Assembly (NCBI RefSeq): GCF_000833605.1
Contig: NZ_JXTG01000001.1
Location: forward strand, 124,001 to 188,000
Direction of reading: 5' to 3'
DNA: 64,000 bases
Source: Anoxybacillus ayderensis
Lineage (GTDB): Bacteria > Bacillota > Bacilli > Bacillales > Anoxybacillaceae
The position numbers and the translations under genes were made by a program. This document shows, in pieces, positions 1 through 8,683 of this stretch (position 1 is the first letter of the stretch; the number at the start of each line of letters is the position of its first letter). The notes under the pieces are model-generated. The model did no database searches. It was not told where the DNA came from and was given only the letters and a program-made list of their open reading frames with translations.

Positions 1-124
1 ATATGAATGGTCGTCACCGGGCGATGTGATTTTACTCTCCCCAGCTTGTGCAAGTTGGGATCAATATAAAACTTTCGAACAGCGTGGGGACATGTTTGTA
101 CATGCGGTGCATAAGCTTAAATAA
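1..124 (+). CDS. murD: UDP-N-acetylmuramoylalanine--D-glutamate ligase, 3' end only
   Basis: Only the last 40 codons are in the window; the gene enters from the left edge and stops at TAA 122-124. The visible tail contains the [19 protein letters not shown] block, the conserved C-terminal signature of MurD, which adds D-glutamate to UDP-MurNAc-L-alanine in the cytoplasm. Its position just before spoVE and murG matches the Bacillus division and cell wall cluster. Partial, so the catalytic core cannot be checked. Confidence 0.9.
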   Translation, partial: YEWSSPGDVILLSPACASWDQYKTFEQRGDMFVHAVHKLK

Positions 125-156
125 GACGAATTTTAAGTAAATTGAGGTGTTCCGCA

Positions 157-1257
157 TTGCATGGAAAAAAGTCTGCACCTGATTTTTTGTTAATGATCAT
201 CACGTTTTCGCTGTTGGCGATCGGGCTCATTATGGTGTATAGCGCAAGCGCCATTTGGGCGGACTACAAGTTTCATGATTCGTTTTTCTTTGCCAAGCGC
301 CAGCTGTTGTTTGCAGGGGTTGGCATTGTAGCGATGTTTTTTTTCATGAACATCGACTATTGGACGTGGCGCACGTGGGCGAAAGTGTTGCTTATCGTCT
401 GTTTCATTCTTCTCGTCCTCGTCTTAATTCCAGGCATCGGCATGGTGCGCAACGGTTCGCGAAGCTGGATTGGCGTTGGCGCGTTTTCCATTCAGCCATC
501 TGAATTTATGAAAATGGCGATGATCGCATTTTTAGCGAAATATTTATCTGAAAATCAAAAAAAAATCGCGTCGTTTAAACAAGGGTTACTCCCATCATTG
601 ACGCTCGTCTTTCTCGCGTTTGGCATGATTATGTTGCAGCCCGATTTAGGAACAGGAACGGTGATGGTCGGCACGTGCGTCGTCATGATTTTTGTCGCCG
701 GCGCGCGCATGAGTCATTTTGTCGTTCTCGGTTTGCTCGGATTGGCAGGGTTTGCTGGGCTCGTGTTATCTGCTCCGTATCGCATGAAGCGCATTACGTC
801 GTTTTTAAACCCGTGGGAAGATCCGTTAGGAAGCGGTTTTCAAATCATTCAATCGCTTTATGCGATCGGACCGGGCGGGCTATTTGGGCTCGGATTAGGG
901 CAAAGCCGACAAAAGTTTTTTTACTTACCTGAGCCGCAAACGGACTTTATTTTTGCCATTTTAGCGGAAGAACTCGGATTTATCGGCGGTTCGCTCGTTT
1001 TGCTTTTGTTTAGTTTATTGCTTTGGCGCGGCATTCGCATCGCTTTAGGAGCACCGGACTTGTACGGCAGTTTTTTAGCTGTCGGCATTATTGCGATGGT
1101 TGCCATTCAAGTAATGATTAATATCGGAGTAGTGACCGGATTAATGCCGGTGACAGGCATTACGTTGCCGTTTTTAAGCTATGGTGGATCGTCTTTGACG
1201 CTTATGCTCATGGCGATTGGCGTCTTGTTAAACATTAGCCGTTACGCGCGATATTAA
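157..1257 (+). CDS. spoVE: SpoVE, SEDS-family peptidoglycan polymerase for spore cortex
   Basis: A 366-residue multi-pass membrane protein of the FtsW/RodA/SpoVE (SEDS) family, which polymerises lipid II glycan strands with a partner class B PBP. Visible family signatures are MVYSAS near the N terminus, NGSRSWIGVG, FSIQPSEFMK, QPDLGTG, and the C-terminal GITLPFLSYGGSS block. Position between murD and murG and near-identity to B. subtilis SpoVE make this the sporulation member, not FtsW. I chose the TTG at 157 because GAGGTG at 144-149 lies 7 nt upstream; the longer reading from TTG 142 would start inside that ribosome binding site. Whether it also serves vegetative growth cannot be told here. 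Confidence 0.93.
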   Translation: MHGKKSAPDFLLMIITFSLLAIGLIMVYSASAIWADYKFHDSFFFAKRQLLFAGVGIVAMFFFMNIDYWTWRTWAKVLLIVCFILLVLVLIPGIGMVRNGSRSWIGVGAFSIQPSEFMKMAMIAFLAKYLSENQKKIASFKQGLLPSLTLVFLAFGMIMLQPDLGTGTVMVGTCVVMIFVAGARMSHFVVLGLLGLAGFAGLVLSAPYRMKRITSFLNPWEDPLGSGFQIIQSLYAIGPGGLFGLGLGQSRQKFFYLPEPQTDFIFAILAEELGFIGGSLVLLLFSLLLWRGIRIALGAPDLYGSFLAVGIIAMVAIQVMINIGVVTGLMPVTGITLPFLSYGGSSLTLMLMAIGVLLNISRYARY

Positions 1258-1259
1258 AG

Positions 1260-1285
1260 GCTGACTTCATGGAAGTCAGCTTCTT
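1260..1285 (+). terminator. hairpin between spoVE and murG
   Basis: GCTGACTTC (1260-1268) pairs perfectly with GAAGTCAGC (1272-1280) around an ATG loop, immediately after the spoVE stop and followed by a T/C-rich stretch. The nine-pair stem looks like a weak or partial terminator that could reduce readthrough into murG. The T run is poor, so termination is only inferred. Confidence 0.5.
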
Positions 1286-1313
1286 CTGTTACTTTCGATG
1301 AGGGGGAAAAACA

Positions 1314-2405
1314 ATGAAAATTGTAGTTAGTGGTGGCGGAACAGGCGGACATATTTATCCTGCTCTTTCATTCATTCATGAAGTGAAAAAACAACACCCA
1401 AACGTTGATGTATTATATATCGGGACGAAAAAAGGATTAGAAAGTACGATCGTTCCAAGAGAAAACATTCCTTTTTATCCGATTGACATTAGCGGATTCA
1501 AGCGTAGTTTATCTTTTGAAAACGTCAAAACAATCGCTCGCTTTATTAAAAGTGTGCGCACGTGTAAAAAACTGTTAAAACAATATAAGCCAGACGTTGT
1601 GCTCGGAACGGGCGGATACGTGTGCGGACCTGTCGTGTATGCGGCAGCTAAACTAGGTATCCCAACGATCATCCATGAACAAAATAGCATTCCGGGATTG
1701 ACGAACAAATTTTTAAGCCGTTATGTTCATAAAGTGGCTATTTGCTTTGAAGAAACAAAACAATATTTTCCATATGAAAAAGTCGTGTTAACTGGAAACC
1801 CGCGCGCTTCAGAAGTCGTAGGAAAAGATGGGCGAGAGGCGAAACGATCGCTCGGGTTAGATGAGAAAAAAAAGACGGTGCTCATTGTTGGCGGAAGCCG
1901 TGGGGCGCGCCCGATAAACGAGGCGTTTTTACAAGTGCTACAACAAGTCGAACAAAAACCGTACCAATTTTTATATGTTACAGGTGACGTTCATTATGAT
2001 AAAGTAATAAAGGCGGTGAACGATGTCGGCAATCCTTCAAACGTCATCATTCGTCCGTTTATTCATAATATGCCAGAAGTATTGGCCGGAGTCGATGTCA
2101 TCGTCGCGCGTGCGGGCGCAACGACGCTAGCAGAAATTACAGCGCTCGGCATCCCGAGCATTTTAATCCCAAGCCCATATGTGACGAATAATCATCAAGA
2201 AAAAAATGCTCGAGCGCTTGAAAAGAAAGGGGCAGCGATCGTCCGTTTAGAAGGCGAATTGACGGGCGTGCGCTTGCTTGAAGATATCGATCGCATATTG
2301 CTAGACGAACAAACGTTGACAAAAATGAAAGAAGCGGCATTTCAATTAGGCATTCGCGATGCGGCACAACGTTTATATCGCGTCATGGTGGAGATGATTT
2401 CATAA
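1314..2405 (+). CDS. murG: MurG, lipid II-forming GlcNAc transferase
   Basis: Transfers N-acetylglucosamine from UDP-GlcNAc to undecaprenyl-PP-MurNAc-pentapeptide on the inner face of the membrane, making lipid II. At 363 residues it has the family length. The N-terminal glycine loop GGGTGGH (residues 7-13) and the [10 protein letters not shown] and HEQNSIPG blocks are present, as is the C-terminal-domain [10 protein letters not shown] motif that binds the donor nucleotide. ATG 1314 follows AGGGGG by about 8 nt. Two-domain GT-B fold without transmembrane segments. It is separated from spoVE by a hairpin but lies in the same orientation as murB. Confidence 0.97.
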   Translation: MKIVVSGGGTGGHIYPALSFIHEVKKQHPNVDVLYIGTKKGLESTIVPRENIPFYPIDISGFKRSLSFENVKTIARFIKSVRTCKKLLKQYKPDVVLGTGGYVCGPVVYAAAKLGIPTIIHEQNSIPGLTNKFLSRYVHKVAICFEETKQYFPYEKVVLTGNPRASEVVGKDGREAKRSLGLDEKKKTVLIVGGSRGARPINEAFLQVLQQVEQKPYQFLYVTGDVHYDKVIKAVNDVGNPSNVIIRPFIHNMPEVLAGVDVIVARAGATTLAEITALGIPSILIPSPYVTNNHQEKNARALEKKGAAIVRLEGELTGVRLLEDIDRILLDEQTLTKMKEAAFQLGIRDAAQRLYRVMVEMIS

Positions 2406-2445
2406 GTTGCATACGATATAGGAAAGAGGTAGAGGAGGTAGGCCA

Positions 2446-3354
2446 TTGGAAAAGCTACGTGAAGAGCTGCTTGAAGCAAACGTTGGAACGGTGAAAGAGA
2501 ACGAACGAATGGCAAATCATACAACGATGAAAATCGGCGGACCAGCTGACTTGTTTGTTGAGCCGAAAAATATAGATCGTTTAAAAAAGACGATGGAAAT
2601 CGTGAAAAAATATAACGTCCGTTGGCGTGCGATCGGCCGCGGTTCGAACTTGCTCGTGCTAGACGAAGGCATTGAAGGCGTCGTCATTAAACTTGGCGAA
2701 GGATTAGACGACTTACAAATAAACGGGACAGAAGTGACGGTTGGCGGTGGCTATTCGCTTATTAAACTGGCGACAGTCATTAGTAAACAAGGATTGTCTG
2801 GACTTGAGTTTGCTGGCGGTATTCCGGGCTCGGTTGGCGGAGCGGTATATATGAATGCGGGCGCCCACGGTTCCGATATGTCGCGCATCGTCAAAAAAGC
2901 ACAAATTTTATTTGAAGACGGGACGATCGAATGGTTGACGAATGAAGAAATGGAATTTTCGTATCGCACATCCGTTTTACAAACAAAGCGTAAAGGCATT
3001 TGTGTCGCAGCAACACTTGAAATGAAAAAAGGAAACCGCGACGAAATTGTCGCAGCGATGCAAAAAAATAAAGATTACCGCCGCGAAACACAACCGTGGA
3101 ACTATCCGTGCGCCGGAAGCATTTTCCGCAATCCGCTCCCTCACTACGCCGGACAGTTAATTGAAAAAGCAGGATTAAAAGGCTATACGATCGGTGGAGC
3201 GAAAATTTCAGAACAACATGCGAATTTTATTGTAAATGCAGGCGGAGCGACGGCAAAAGATGTGCTCGAGCTCATCGATTACGTGAAAAAAACCATTTAC
3301 GATTTATACGGTGTTTCGTTGCAAACAGAAGTTGAAATTGTTGGGCGGAAGTAA
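2446..3354 (+). CDS. murB: MurB, UDP-N-acetylenolpyruvoylglucosamine reductase
   Basis: FAD- and NADPH-dependent reduction of UDP-GlcNAc-enolpyruvate to UDP-MurNAc, the second committed step of peptidoglycan precursor synthesis. The 302-residue protein is a type II MurB as in Gram-positives. [20 protein letters not shown], the glycine-rich FAD-binding YMNAGAHG region and CAGSIFRNP with the catalytic serine are visible. The start is TTG 2446, placed after a strong AGAGGAGGT at 2431-2439. An extended -10 and a hairpin follow the gene, so divIB may be transcribed separately. Confidence 0.96.
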   Translation: MEKLREELLEANVGTVKENERMANHTTMKIGGPADLFVEPKNIDRLKKTMEIVKKYNVRWRAIGRGSNLLVLDEGIEGVVIKLGEGLDDLQINGTEVTVGGGYSLIKLATVISKQGLSGLEFAGGIPGSVGGAVYMNAGAHGSDMSRIVKKAQILFEDGTIEWLTNEEMEFSYRTSVLQTKRKGICVAATLEMKKGNRDEIVAAMQKNKDYRRETQPWNYPCAGSIFRNPLPHYAGQLIEKAGLKGYTIGGAKISEQHANFIVNAGGATAKDVLELIDYVKKTIYDLYGVSLQTEVEIVGRK

Positions 3355-3388
3355 TACATTTTCCCCATCCTAATTTTTTCTATATTAT

Positions 3389-3396
3389 GCTATAAT
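3389..3396 (+). promoter_or_regulatory. possible extended -10 promoter upstream of divIB
   Basis: TGCTATAAT (TG at 3388-3389, TATAAT 3391-3396) is an extended -10 element, but no good -35 lies 17 bp upstream. Transcription would start around 3403 and run directly into the hairpin at 3413-3443. Tentative. Confidence 0.4.
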
Positions 3397-3412
3397 AAGT
3401 TTTGAAACAATG

Positions 3413-3456
3413 AACTAACGGTTGCTGACGTGCACCGTTAGTTTTCTTGTTATTTT
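3413..3456 (+). terminator. terminator-like hairpin between murB and divIB
   Basis: AACTAACGGT (3413-3422) pairs perfectly with ACCGTTAGTT (3434-3443) and is followed by TTCTTGTTATTTT. This is a ten-pair stem with a T-rich tail, a good candidate for the murB terminator. It could also act as an attenuator for the promoter just upstream. Confidence 0.6.
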
Positions 3457-3485
3457 GATTTGGTCCATCGACCGAGGTGGAGTGA

Positions 3486-4265
3486 ATGGAAAAAGGAAAA
3501 GTTGTTGTTCTTGAAGAACGTGTACCGAAGTTGAAAGAGCAGCGAAGACAGCGCGCGAATCGCTTACTCATTGTATATATCGCTCTATTTTTTATGCTTT
3601 TGTTAGCTGTCATTTATGCCCAGTCGCCGCTTAGCAATGTCGCGGTCATCCACGTGGAAGGGAATCGGCATATCGCTTCTCAAGATGTCATTCAATTAAG
3701 CGGTGTGACGAAAAAAACAAGCTTTTGGAAAGTAAAAAAAGACGAAGTCGAACAGCGCATTCAACAACATCCAGAAGTGAAAGAAGTAAGCGTGAAAAAA
3801 CGAATTCCGAATCGCATTGACATCGTGATCGTCGAACGAAAGCGCATCGCTTACATTTTGGACAAGCATTCGTTCCTGCCGATTTTAGAGAATGGAAAAG
3901 TGTTAACGGATGTCAAACGGGCGATTCCGAGCGATGCCCCCATCTTAATTGGATGGAAAGAAGGGGAGGCTATTCAAGACATGGCTGCCCAATTGGCACA
4001 TACGCCAAGTTCGATTTTAAACCTCATTTCAGAAATTCATTACACCCCAAGCCCATCTGACCGAAGACATATTACCGTCTATATGAATGATGGCATAGAA
4101 GTGAGTGCGACGATTGATCGTTTTGCGGAAAAAATCGTTCACTATCCTTCGATTGTCAGCCAGTTGCAACCGGGGATAAAAGGTGTTCTTCATCTAGAGA
4201 TGAGCACATATTTCAAGCCGTACGAAGCGGATGAAGGGAATGAAAAAGATGAAAATGAACGGTAA
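3486..4265 (+). CDS. divIB: DivIB (FtsQ-type) divisome protein
   Basis: A bitopic membrane protein of the septal complex that partners DivIC and FtsL and stabilises the divisome. The 259-residue chain has a basic cytoplasmic N terminus (about 1-27), one transmembrane segment (about 28-46, hydrophobic from LLIVYIALFF), then the extracytoplasmic POTRA domain starting at VAVIHVEGNRHI and a beta domain. ATG 3486 follows GAGGTGG by 5 nt. The end overlaps the candidate starts of ylxW, suggesting translational coupling. Family assignment is firm from position and the POTRA sequence. Confidence 0.93.
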   Translation: MEKGKVVVLEERVPKLKEQRRQRANRLLIVYIALFFMLLLAVIYAQSPLSNVAVIHVEGNRHIASQDVIQLSGVTKKTSFWKVKKDEVEQRIQQHPEVKEVSVKKRIPNRIDIVIVERKRIAYILDKHSFLPILENGKVLTDVKRAIPSDAPILIGWKEGEAIQDMAAQLAHTPSSILNLISEIHYTPSPSDRRHITVYMNDGIEVSATIDRFAEKIVHYPSIVSQLQPGIKGVLHLEMSTYFKPYEADEGNEKDENER

Positions 4266-4941
4266 CCACGTCGTTTTATCGTTCGTTTGCTTAGTTTTAG
4301 GCTTTATGTTAGTCCTCTCCTACCAAATGGCAAAAAAAGAAACAGCTAACCGTCAACTAGAACGCCAATGGAATAAAGAGTACGAATACCGCGAGCAGTT
4401 AATTGAGCAACAAGAACAAAATCGCAAACTGCAAGCGGAACTATTTAACAAACAACAACGCGTGCGTGAAATTGAAAAAGAGCTAGCAAACGAAGAACAA
4501 TTGTATTTTAACCTCGTCGAAGATGCAGAACGATTGCGTATGTATCTCGGAAAAGTAAAGGTAAAAGGAAAAGGAGTGGAAGTGACGTTATCCGACGCGT
4601 CGTACATCCCTTCTGAAGCGAATGCGACAAACTATATTGTTCATGAGCAACACGTATTTCAAGTTGTAAACGAGCTATGGATTGCAGGGGCATCGGCGGT
4701 GGCGATTAACGGGCAGCGACTATCGCATCGTTCGTACATCGTTTGTAACGGTCCGGTCATTGAAATTGATGGGACACAGCATCCCGCTCCGTTTGTCATT
4801 CAAGCGATCGGCGATCCGAACGTGCTCATTCCAGCGTTAACGATTGCCGGTGGCGTCAAAGATCAATTGACGAGCGATCATATTGTTGTGGATATTGTAG
4901 AAAAGTCAGAAGTGACGATGGAACCGATGATGCAAAAATAA
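4249..4941 (+). CDS. ylxW: YlxW, DUF881 membrane-anchored protein
   Basis: A 230-residue DUF881 protein of unknown biochemical function in the divIB-ylxW-ylxX-sbp-ftsA cluster. It has an N-terminal membrane anchor (VVLSFVCLVLGFMLVLSY), a charged coiled coil of about 65 residues rich in Glu/Gln/Lys, then the globular DUF881 domain with [30 protein letters not shown] and PAPFVIQAIGDP. The reading frame is open from ATG 4231; I chose ATG 4249 because AAGGGA at 4234-4239 then has a 9-nt spacing, and ATG 4231 has no ribosome binding site. Likely faces the outside of the membrane. The downstream ylxX gene is a paralogue. Confidence 0.88.
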   Translation: MKMNGNHVVLSFVCLVLGFMLVLSYQMAKKETANRQLERQWNKEYEYREQLIEQQEQNRKLQAELFNKQQRVREIEKELANEEQLYFNLVEDAERLRMYLGKVKVKGKGVEVTLSDASYIPSEANATNYIVHEQHVFQVVNELWIAGASAVAINGQRLSHRSYIVCNGPVIEIDGTQHPAPFVIQAIGDPNVLIPALTIAGGVKDQLTSDHIVVDIVEKSEVTMEPMMQK

Positions 4942-4955
4942 AAGGAGGGGCGCCG

Positions 4956-5669
4956 TTGACGCGAAAAACGATATGGCATTTTACGTTTGTTTCGCTTATT
5001 ATCGGCTTTATGTTAGCGGTCCAATTTCAGACGAGCCAAGAGCCTGATGTGCGCGATACACGTGACATATGGGAAATACGACGAGATTTACAAAAAGAAC
5101 AAGAGTTACATAAACAGCTGTTAAATGAAATTCGAAAATATGAAGAGACGTTAGAAAAATACGAACAGCAACGTTCAGAAAATAAAGGGGCTATTTTGCG
5201 CCAAACGGTAGAGGAGTTGAAAAAAGAAGCGGGACTGACAGAAGTTGTCGGTGAAGGGGTCGTGCTTTATATTGAGCAAATGTATGACGAATCATACGTC
5301 GGTCCGGTTAGCGATACGATATCCGCAGATTTACTGCGCCGGCTAATTAACGAATTAAATATGTACGGAGCTGAACATATATCGATTGCCGATCAACGCC
5401 TTGTTAACACAACGGTCATTCGCGACATTAACGGTGTGACGAAAGTTGATTCGTATCCGCTTCGTTCCTTTCCAATTGAAATAAAAGTGATTACCCCTGA
5501 TGCTGAAAAAATGTACAACCGACTAAAAGCATCAACCATTGCCGATGACTTTGCGCTTGAAAATTTGCTCCTTACCGTTTCAGAGCCACAACAACGGGTC
5601 GTCATCTCTCCATACGATGGTGCGGTGCGTGTGAAACAAATGGAAGCGGTCGAAGAGGCTAGGAGGTGA
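4956..5669 (+). CDS. ylxX: YlxX, second DUF881 membrane-anchored protein
   Basis: Paralogue of the preceding gene: a 237-residue DUF881 protein with an N-terminal anchor (FTFVSLIIGFMLAVQFQ), a coiled coil (about 30-85) and the conserved GVVLYIEQMYDE and LINELNMYGAEHISIADQRL segments. No enzyme motif is recognisable. The TTG start at 4956 follows AAAGGAGGGG. Tandem DUF881 genes before sbp-ftsA are standard for Bacillus, so a role connected with division or the envelope is inferred only from context. Confidence 0.88.
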   Translation: MTRKTIWHFTFVSLIIGFMLAVQFQTSQEPDVRDTRDIWEIRRDLQKEQELHKQLLNEIRKYEETLEKYEQQRSENKGAILRQTVEELKKEAGLTEVVGEGVVLYIEQMYDESYVGPVSDTISADLLRRLINELNMYGAEHISIADQRLVNTTVIRDINGVTKVDSYPLRSFPIEIKVITPDAEKMYNRLKASTIADDFALENLLLTVSEPQQRVVISPYDGAVRVKQMEAVEEARR

Positions 5670-5674
5670 AAAGG

Positions 5675-6034
5675 ATGTGGCTTCCATTGCTCGGTTTACT
5701 GCTCGGCATACTGCTCGGATTGTTGACGGATTGGCGCATTCCGAGCGAATATTCGAGCTACTTATCTATCGCTGTGCTGGCGGCGTTCGATACGCTCATT
5801 GGCGGTATTCGTGCCCATTTACAAAATATTTACGATGAGCACGTATTTGTATCTGGATTTTTTTTTAATATTATTTTAGCAACAAGTTTAGCTTTTCTCG
5901 GTGTTCATCTTGGTGTAGACTTGTATTTAGCAGCTGTATTTGCGTTCGGTGTGCGCCTGTTTCAAAACATCGCTGTCATCCGCCGAATTTTGCTGACGAA
6001 ATGGTTAGAAAACCGCCAAAAAAATCGCTTATAA
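5675..6034 (+). CDS. sbp: Sbp, small basic membrane protein
   Basis: A 119-residue polytopic protein of the small basic protein family (DUF1290), conserved upstream of ftsA in Bacilli and of unknown function. Three to four hydrophobic segments are visible: WLPLLGLLLGILLGLLTD, the SSYLSIAVLAAFDTLIGGI region, NIILATSLAFLGVHLGVDL and LAAVFAFGVRLFQN. It ends in a basic tail KWLENRQKNRL. An in-frame GTG lies at 5666, but AGGAGGTG at 5661-5668 is the ribosome binding site for ATG 5675, which also gives the family's MWLP N terminus. Confidence 0.92.
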   Translation: MWLPLLGLLLGILLGLLTDWRIPSEYSSYLSIAVLAAFDTLIGGIRAHLQNIYDEHVFVSGFFFNIILATSLAFLGVHLGVDLYLAAVFAFGVRLFQNIAVIRRILLTKWLENRQKNRL

Positions 6035-6035
6035 A

Positions 6036-6062
6036 AAAGGGAATGCTGTTCGAATGTGGAAT
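6036..6062 (+). promoter_or_regulatory. candidate SigH promoter for ftsA-ftsZ
   Basis: AAAGGGAAT (6036-6044), an 11-bp spacer and GTGGAAT (6056-6062) fit the SigH pattern RnAGGwwWW-N11/12-RnnGAAT with one mismatch. In B. subtilis one of the ftsAZ promoters is SigH-dependent and boosts division protein levels at the start of sporulation; this is the equivalent position. The call is from pattern and position only. Confidence 0.6.
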
Positions 6063-6114
6063 ATAGTGTTGATATACATAGCAACGTTCATTTTGTAAAG
6101 GAGGTGCCACCAGA

Positions 6115-7395
6115 ATGAACAGCAACGATTTTTATGTTAGTCTTGACATCGGTACATCTAGTGTAAAAGTGATCATTGGCGAAATGATCAATGATCAGTT
6201 AAACATTATCGGTGTCGGCAATGTGAAATCGCAAGGGCTGAAAAAAGGCTCTATTATTGATATAGATGAAACAGTACAATCAATTAAACGAGCGGTTGAA
6301 CAAGCAGAACGGATGGTCGGCGTAACGATTAAAGGCGCGATTGTCGGAGTGAACGGCAATCATATTCAACTTCAGCCGTGCAACGGGATTGTTGCTGTAT
6401 CAAGCGAAAATAAAGAAATTACAAATGAAGATGTGACGCGCGTCATTGAAGCGGCACAAGTCGTTTCCATTCCCCCAGAGCGCGAAATTATCGATGTCAT
6501 TCCGAAACAGTTTATCGTCGATGGGCTTGACGGAATTAACGATCCGCGCGGCATGCTAGGCGTTCGCTTAGAAATGGAAGGCACGATGATTACCGCATCA
6601 AAAACGGCTTTACATAACGTGCTTCGTTGTGTAGAACGAGCGGGATTACAAGTGCTTGACGTATGTCTTCAACCGCTGGCGGCAGCGTCGATTGCGTTAT
6701 CGAAAGATGAGAAAAATTTAGGTGTTGCGCTCGTTGATATCGGTGGCGGTTCGACGACAGTTGCCGTATTTGAACAAGGATTTTTACAGGCGACGACCGT
6801 GCTTCCGATCGGTGGCGAACATATTACAAAAGACTTATCGATCGGCATGCGCACGTCGACAGAAGATGCAGAACGCATTAAACTAAAACATGGACATGCG
6901 TTTTACGATCTCGCTTCTGATGAAGAAGTATTCAGCGTTCCGATTATCGGCACCGATCAACATCAACAATTTACTCAATTAGAAATTGCCGATATGATTG
7001 AGGCACGGGTAGAAGAAATTTTACAAATGGTACAAGCAGAAATTCGGAGACGCGGATTTCGCGACTTGCCTGGCGGATATGTGCTGACTGGTGGCACAGC
7101 AAATATGCCGGGCGTATTAGAACTTGCGGAAGCGATATTTAACCATACCGTTCGCGTGGCGATGCCAGATTATATTGGCGTGCGCGATCCGCAATATACA
7201 AACGGTGTCGGTTTAATTCAATTCTCTTATAAAAATGCGAAGTTGCAAGGAAGAGACGTCCCTGTTCTTTCTTCCGGAGCGGCAAACGATTTCCAAGCGG
7301 AAAAAAAGGTGCATAAAGCGCCAGCGAAACCGAAACAAAAAGAAGAACATTTAGGACAGAAAGTAAAGAAATTTTTCGGATACTTTTTTGAATGA
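6115..7395 (+). CDS. ftsA: FtsA, actin-like membrane tether of FtsZ
   Basis: Actin-fold ATPase that anchors FtsZ filaments to the membrane and recruits later divisome proteins. The 426-residue protein shows the phosphate-1 loop DIGTSSVKVIIG, the phosphate-2 loop DIGGGSTTVAVF and the adenosine motif LTGGTANMPG. It ends in the amphipathic helix QKVKKFFGYFFE that binds the membrane. ATG 6115 has AAAGGAGGTG upstream. It is followed after 28 nt by ftsZ, with which it forms an operon fed by the SigH-like promoter. Confidence 0.97.
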   Translation: MNSNDFYVSLDIGTSSVKVIIGEMINDQLNIIGVGNVKSQGLKKGSIIDIDETVQSIKRAVEQAERMVGVTIKGAIVGVNGNHIQLQPCNGIVAVSSENKEITNEDVTRVIEAAQVVSIPPEREIIDVIPKQFIVDGLDGINDPRGMLGVRLEMEGTMITASKTALHNVLRCVERAGLQVLDVCLQPLAAASIALSKDEKNLGVALVDIGGGSTTVAVFEQGFLQATTVLPIGGEHITKDLSIGMRTSTEDAERIKLKHGHAFYDLASDEEVFSVPIIGTDQHQQFTQLEIADMIEARVEEILQMVQAEIRRRGFRDLPGGYVLTGGTANMPGVLELAEAIFNHTVRVAMPDYIGVRDPQYTNGVGLIQFSYKNAKLQGRDVPVLSSGAANDFQAEKKVHKAPAKPKQKEEHLGQKVKKFFGYFFE

Positions 7396-7423
7396 CAATT
7401 TGAATGGCTAGGAGGATTATGTC

Positions 7424-8545
7424 ATGTTGGAGTTTGACACGACTGTTGATCAGTTAGCGACAATTAAAGTAATCGGTGTCGGCGGCGGCGGAAACAACGC
7501 TGTCAACCGCATGATTGAACATGGAGTACAAGGTGTTGAATTTATTGCGGTCAATACAGATGCCCAAGCGTTAAACTTATCCAAAGCGCCAATTAAACTG
7601 CAAATTGGAGCGAAATTGACGCGCGGATTAGGTGCGGGGGCAAATCCAGAAGTAGGAAAAAAAGCGGCGGAAGAAAGTAAAGAACAAATTGAAGAAGCGC
7701 TTAAAGGGGCCGATATGGTATTCGTTACAGCCGGCATGGGCGGAGGAACAGGAACAGGGGCGGCTCCAGTCATCGCTCAAATTGCGCGCGATTTAGGTGC
7801 GCTCACAGTCGGCGTCGTTACGCGGCCGTTTACGTTCGAAGGAAGAAAACGTGCGATGCAGGCGGCAAGCGGTATAGCAGCGATGAAAGAAGCGGTCGAT
7901 ACGCTCATCGTCATTCCGAACGATCGTTTATTAGAAATTGTTGATAAAAATACGCCGATGTTAGAAGCGTTCCGTGAAGCAGACAACGTGCTTCGTCAAG
8001 GCGTACAAGGCATCTCCGACTTAATTGCTGTGCCGGGATTAATTAACTTAGACTTCGCTGATGTGAAAACAATTATGTCAAATAAAGGTTCCGCTCTGAT
8101 GGGAATCGGTGTCGCAACAGGGGAAAATCGCGCGGCAGAAGCTGCGAAAAAGGCGATTTCAAGCCCGCTATTAGAAACGTCGATCGACGGTGCGCAAGGG
8201 GTGTTAATGAACATTACGGGCGGCACGAATTTAAGCTTGTACGAAGTGCAAGAAGCAGCCGACATCGTCGCATCCGCTGCCGACCAAGATGTCAATATGA
8301 TTTTCGGTTCTGTCATTAACGAAAACTTAAAAGACGAAATTATCGTTACTGTCATTGCGACAGGATTTAACGAAGAAGTTAACCAAGCAAAAGCAACGCG
8401 ACAAGCCGTTGTCAAACCAACGGTTGGCGTCAAGCGCGAGAAAAAAGAAGAGCCAGTCGTCGACTATCCGCCAACGCGCGGTCAACAAGTAGAAGATCCG
8501 CTCGACATCCCGGCCTTTTTGCGCAACCGCAATCGTCGCCGTTAA
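7424..8545 (+). CDS. ftsZ: FtsZ, tubulin-like division GTPase
   Basis: Polymerises with GTP into the Z ring. The 373-residue protein has the tubulin signature GGGTGTG at residues 106-112, the [12 protein letters not shown] nucleotide loop near residue 17, and the T7-type NLDFADVKT segment. The variable linker ends in the conserved C-terminal peptide [16 protein letters not shown] that contacts FtsA, SepF and other tethers. ATG 7424 lies 8 nt after AGGAGG. A strong terminator follows. The B. subtilis protease gene bpr, which follows ftsZ there, is absent. Confidence 0.98.
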   Translation: MLEFDTTVDQLATIKVIGVGGGGNNAVNRMIEHGVQGVEFIAVNTDAQALNLSKAPIKLQIGAKLTRGLGAGANPEVGKKAAEESKEQIEEALKGADMVFVTAGMGGGTGTGAAPVIAQIARDLGALTVGVVTRPFTFEGRKRAMQAASGIAAMKEAVDTLIVIPNDRLLEIVDKNTPMLEAFREADNVLRQGVQGISDLIAVPGLINLDFADVKTIMSNKGSALMGIGVATGENRAAEAAKKAISSPLLETSIDGAQGVLMNITGGTNLSLYEVQEAADIVASAADQDVNMIFGSVINENLKDEIIVTVIATGFNEEVNQAKATRQAVVKPTVGVKREKKEEPVVDYPPTRGQQVEDPLDIPAFLRNRNRRR

Positions 8546-8578
8546 AAAAACGCTCACGACTCGTGGGCGTTTTTTTTA
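8546..8578 (+). terminator. Rho-independent terminator of ftsAZ
   Basis: AAACGCTCACGA (8548-8559) pairs with TCGTGGGCGTTT (8561-8572) with one G-T pair, followed by a run of T residues to 8578. Strong intrinsic terminator isolating ftsZ from spoIIGA. Confidence 0.9.
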
Positions 8579-8585
8579 TTCATCA

Positions 8586-8653
8586 TTTGACAAAATCTCT
8601 AAAGAAATGACGTCATCGTTTGACACACTTTTCTATTGGAAGTGCTATATACT
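8586..8653 (+). promoter_or_regulatory. spoIIG promoter, SigA with 22-bp spacer and Spo0A-like boxes
   Basis: A perfect -35 TTGACA (8620-8625) and -10 TATACT (8648-8653) are separated by 22 bp, the hallmark of the Spo0A-activated spoIIG promoter of B. subtilis. Two TTTGACA heptamers, at 8586-8592 and 8619-8625, each differ by one base from the Spo0A box in reverse orientation (TTCGACA). The second overlaps the -35 element, as expected for a class of activation in which Spo0A sits against the sigma factor. Binding itself is inferred. Confidence 0.8.
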
Positions 8654-8683
8654 AGTTTCAAGATGTTTCAAGATAAGGAGGGG

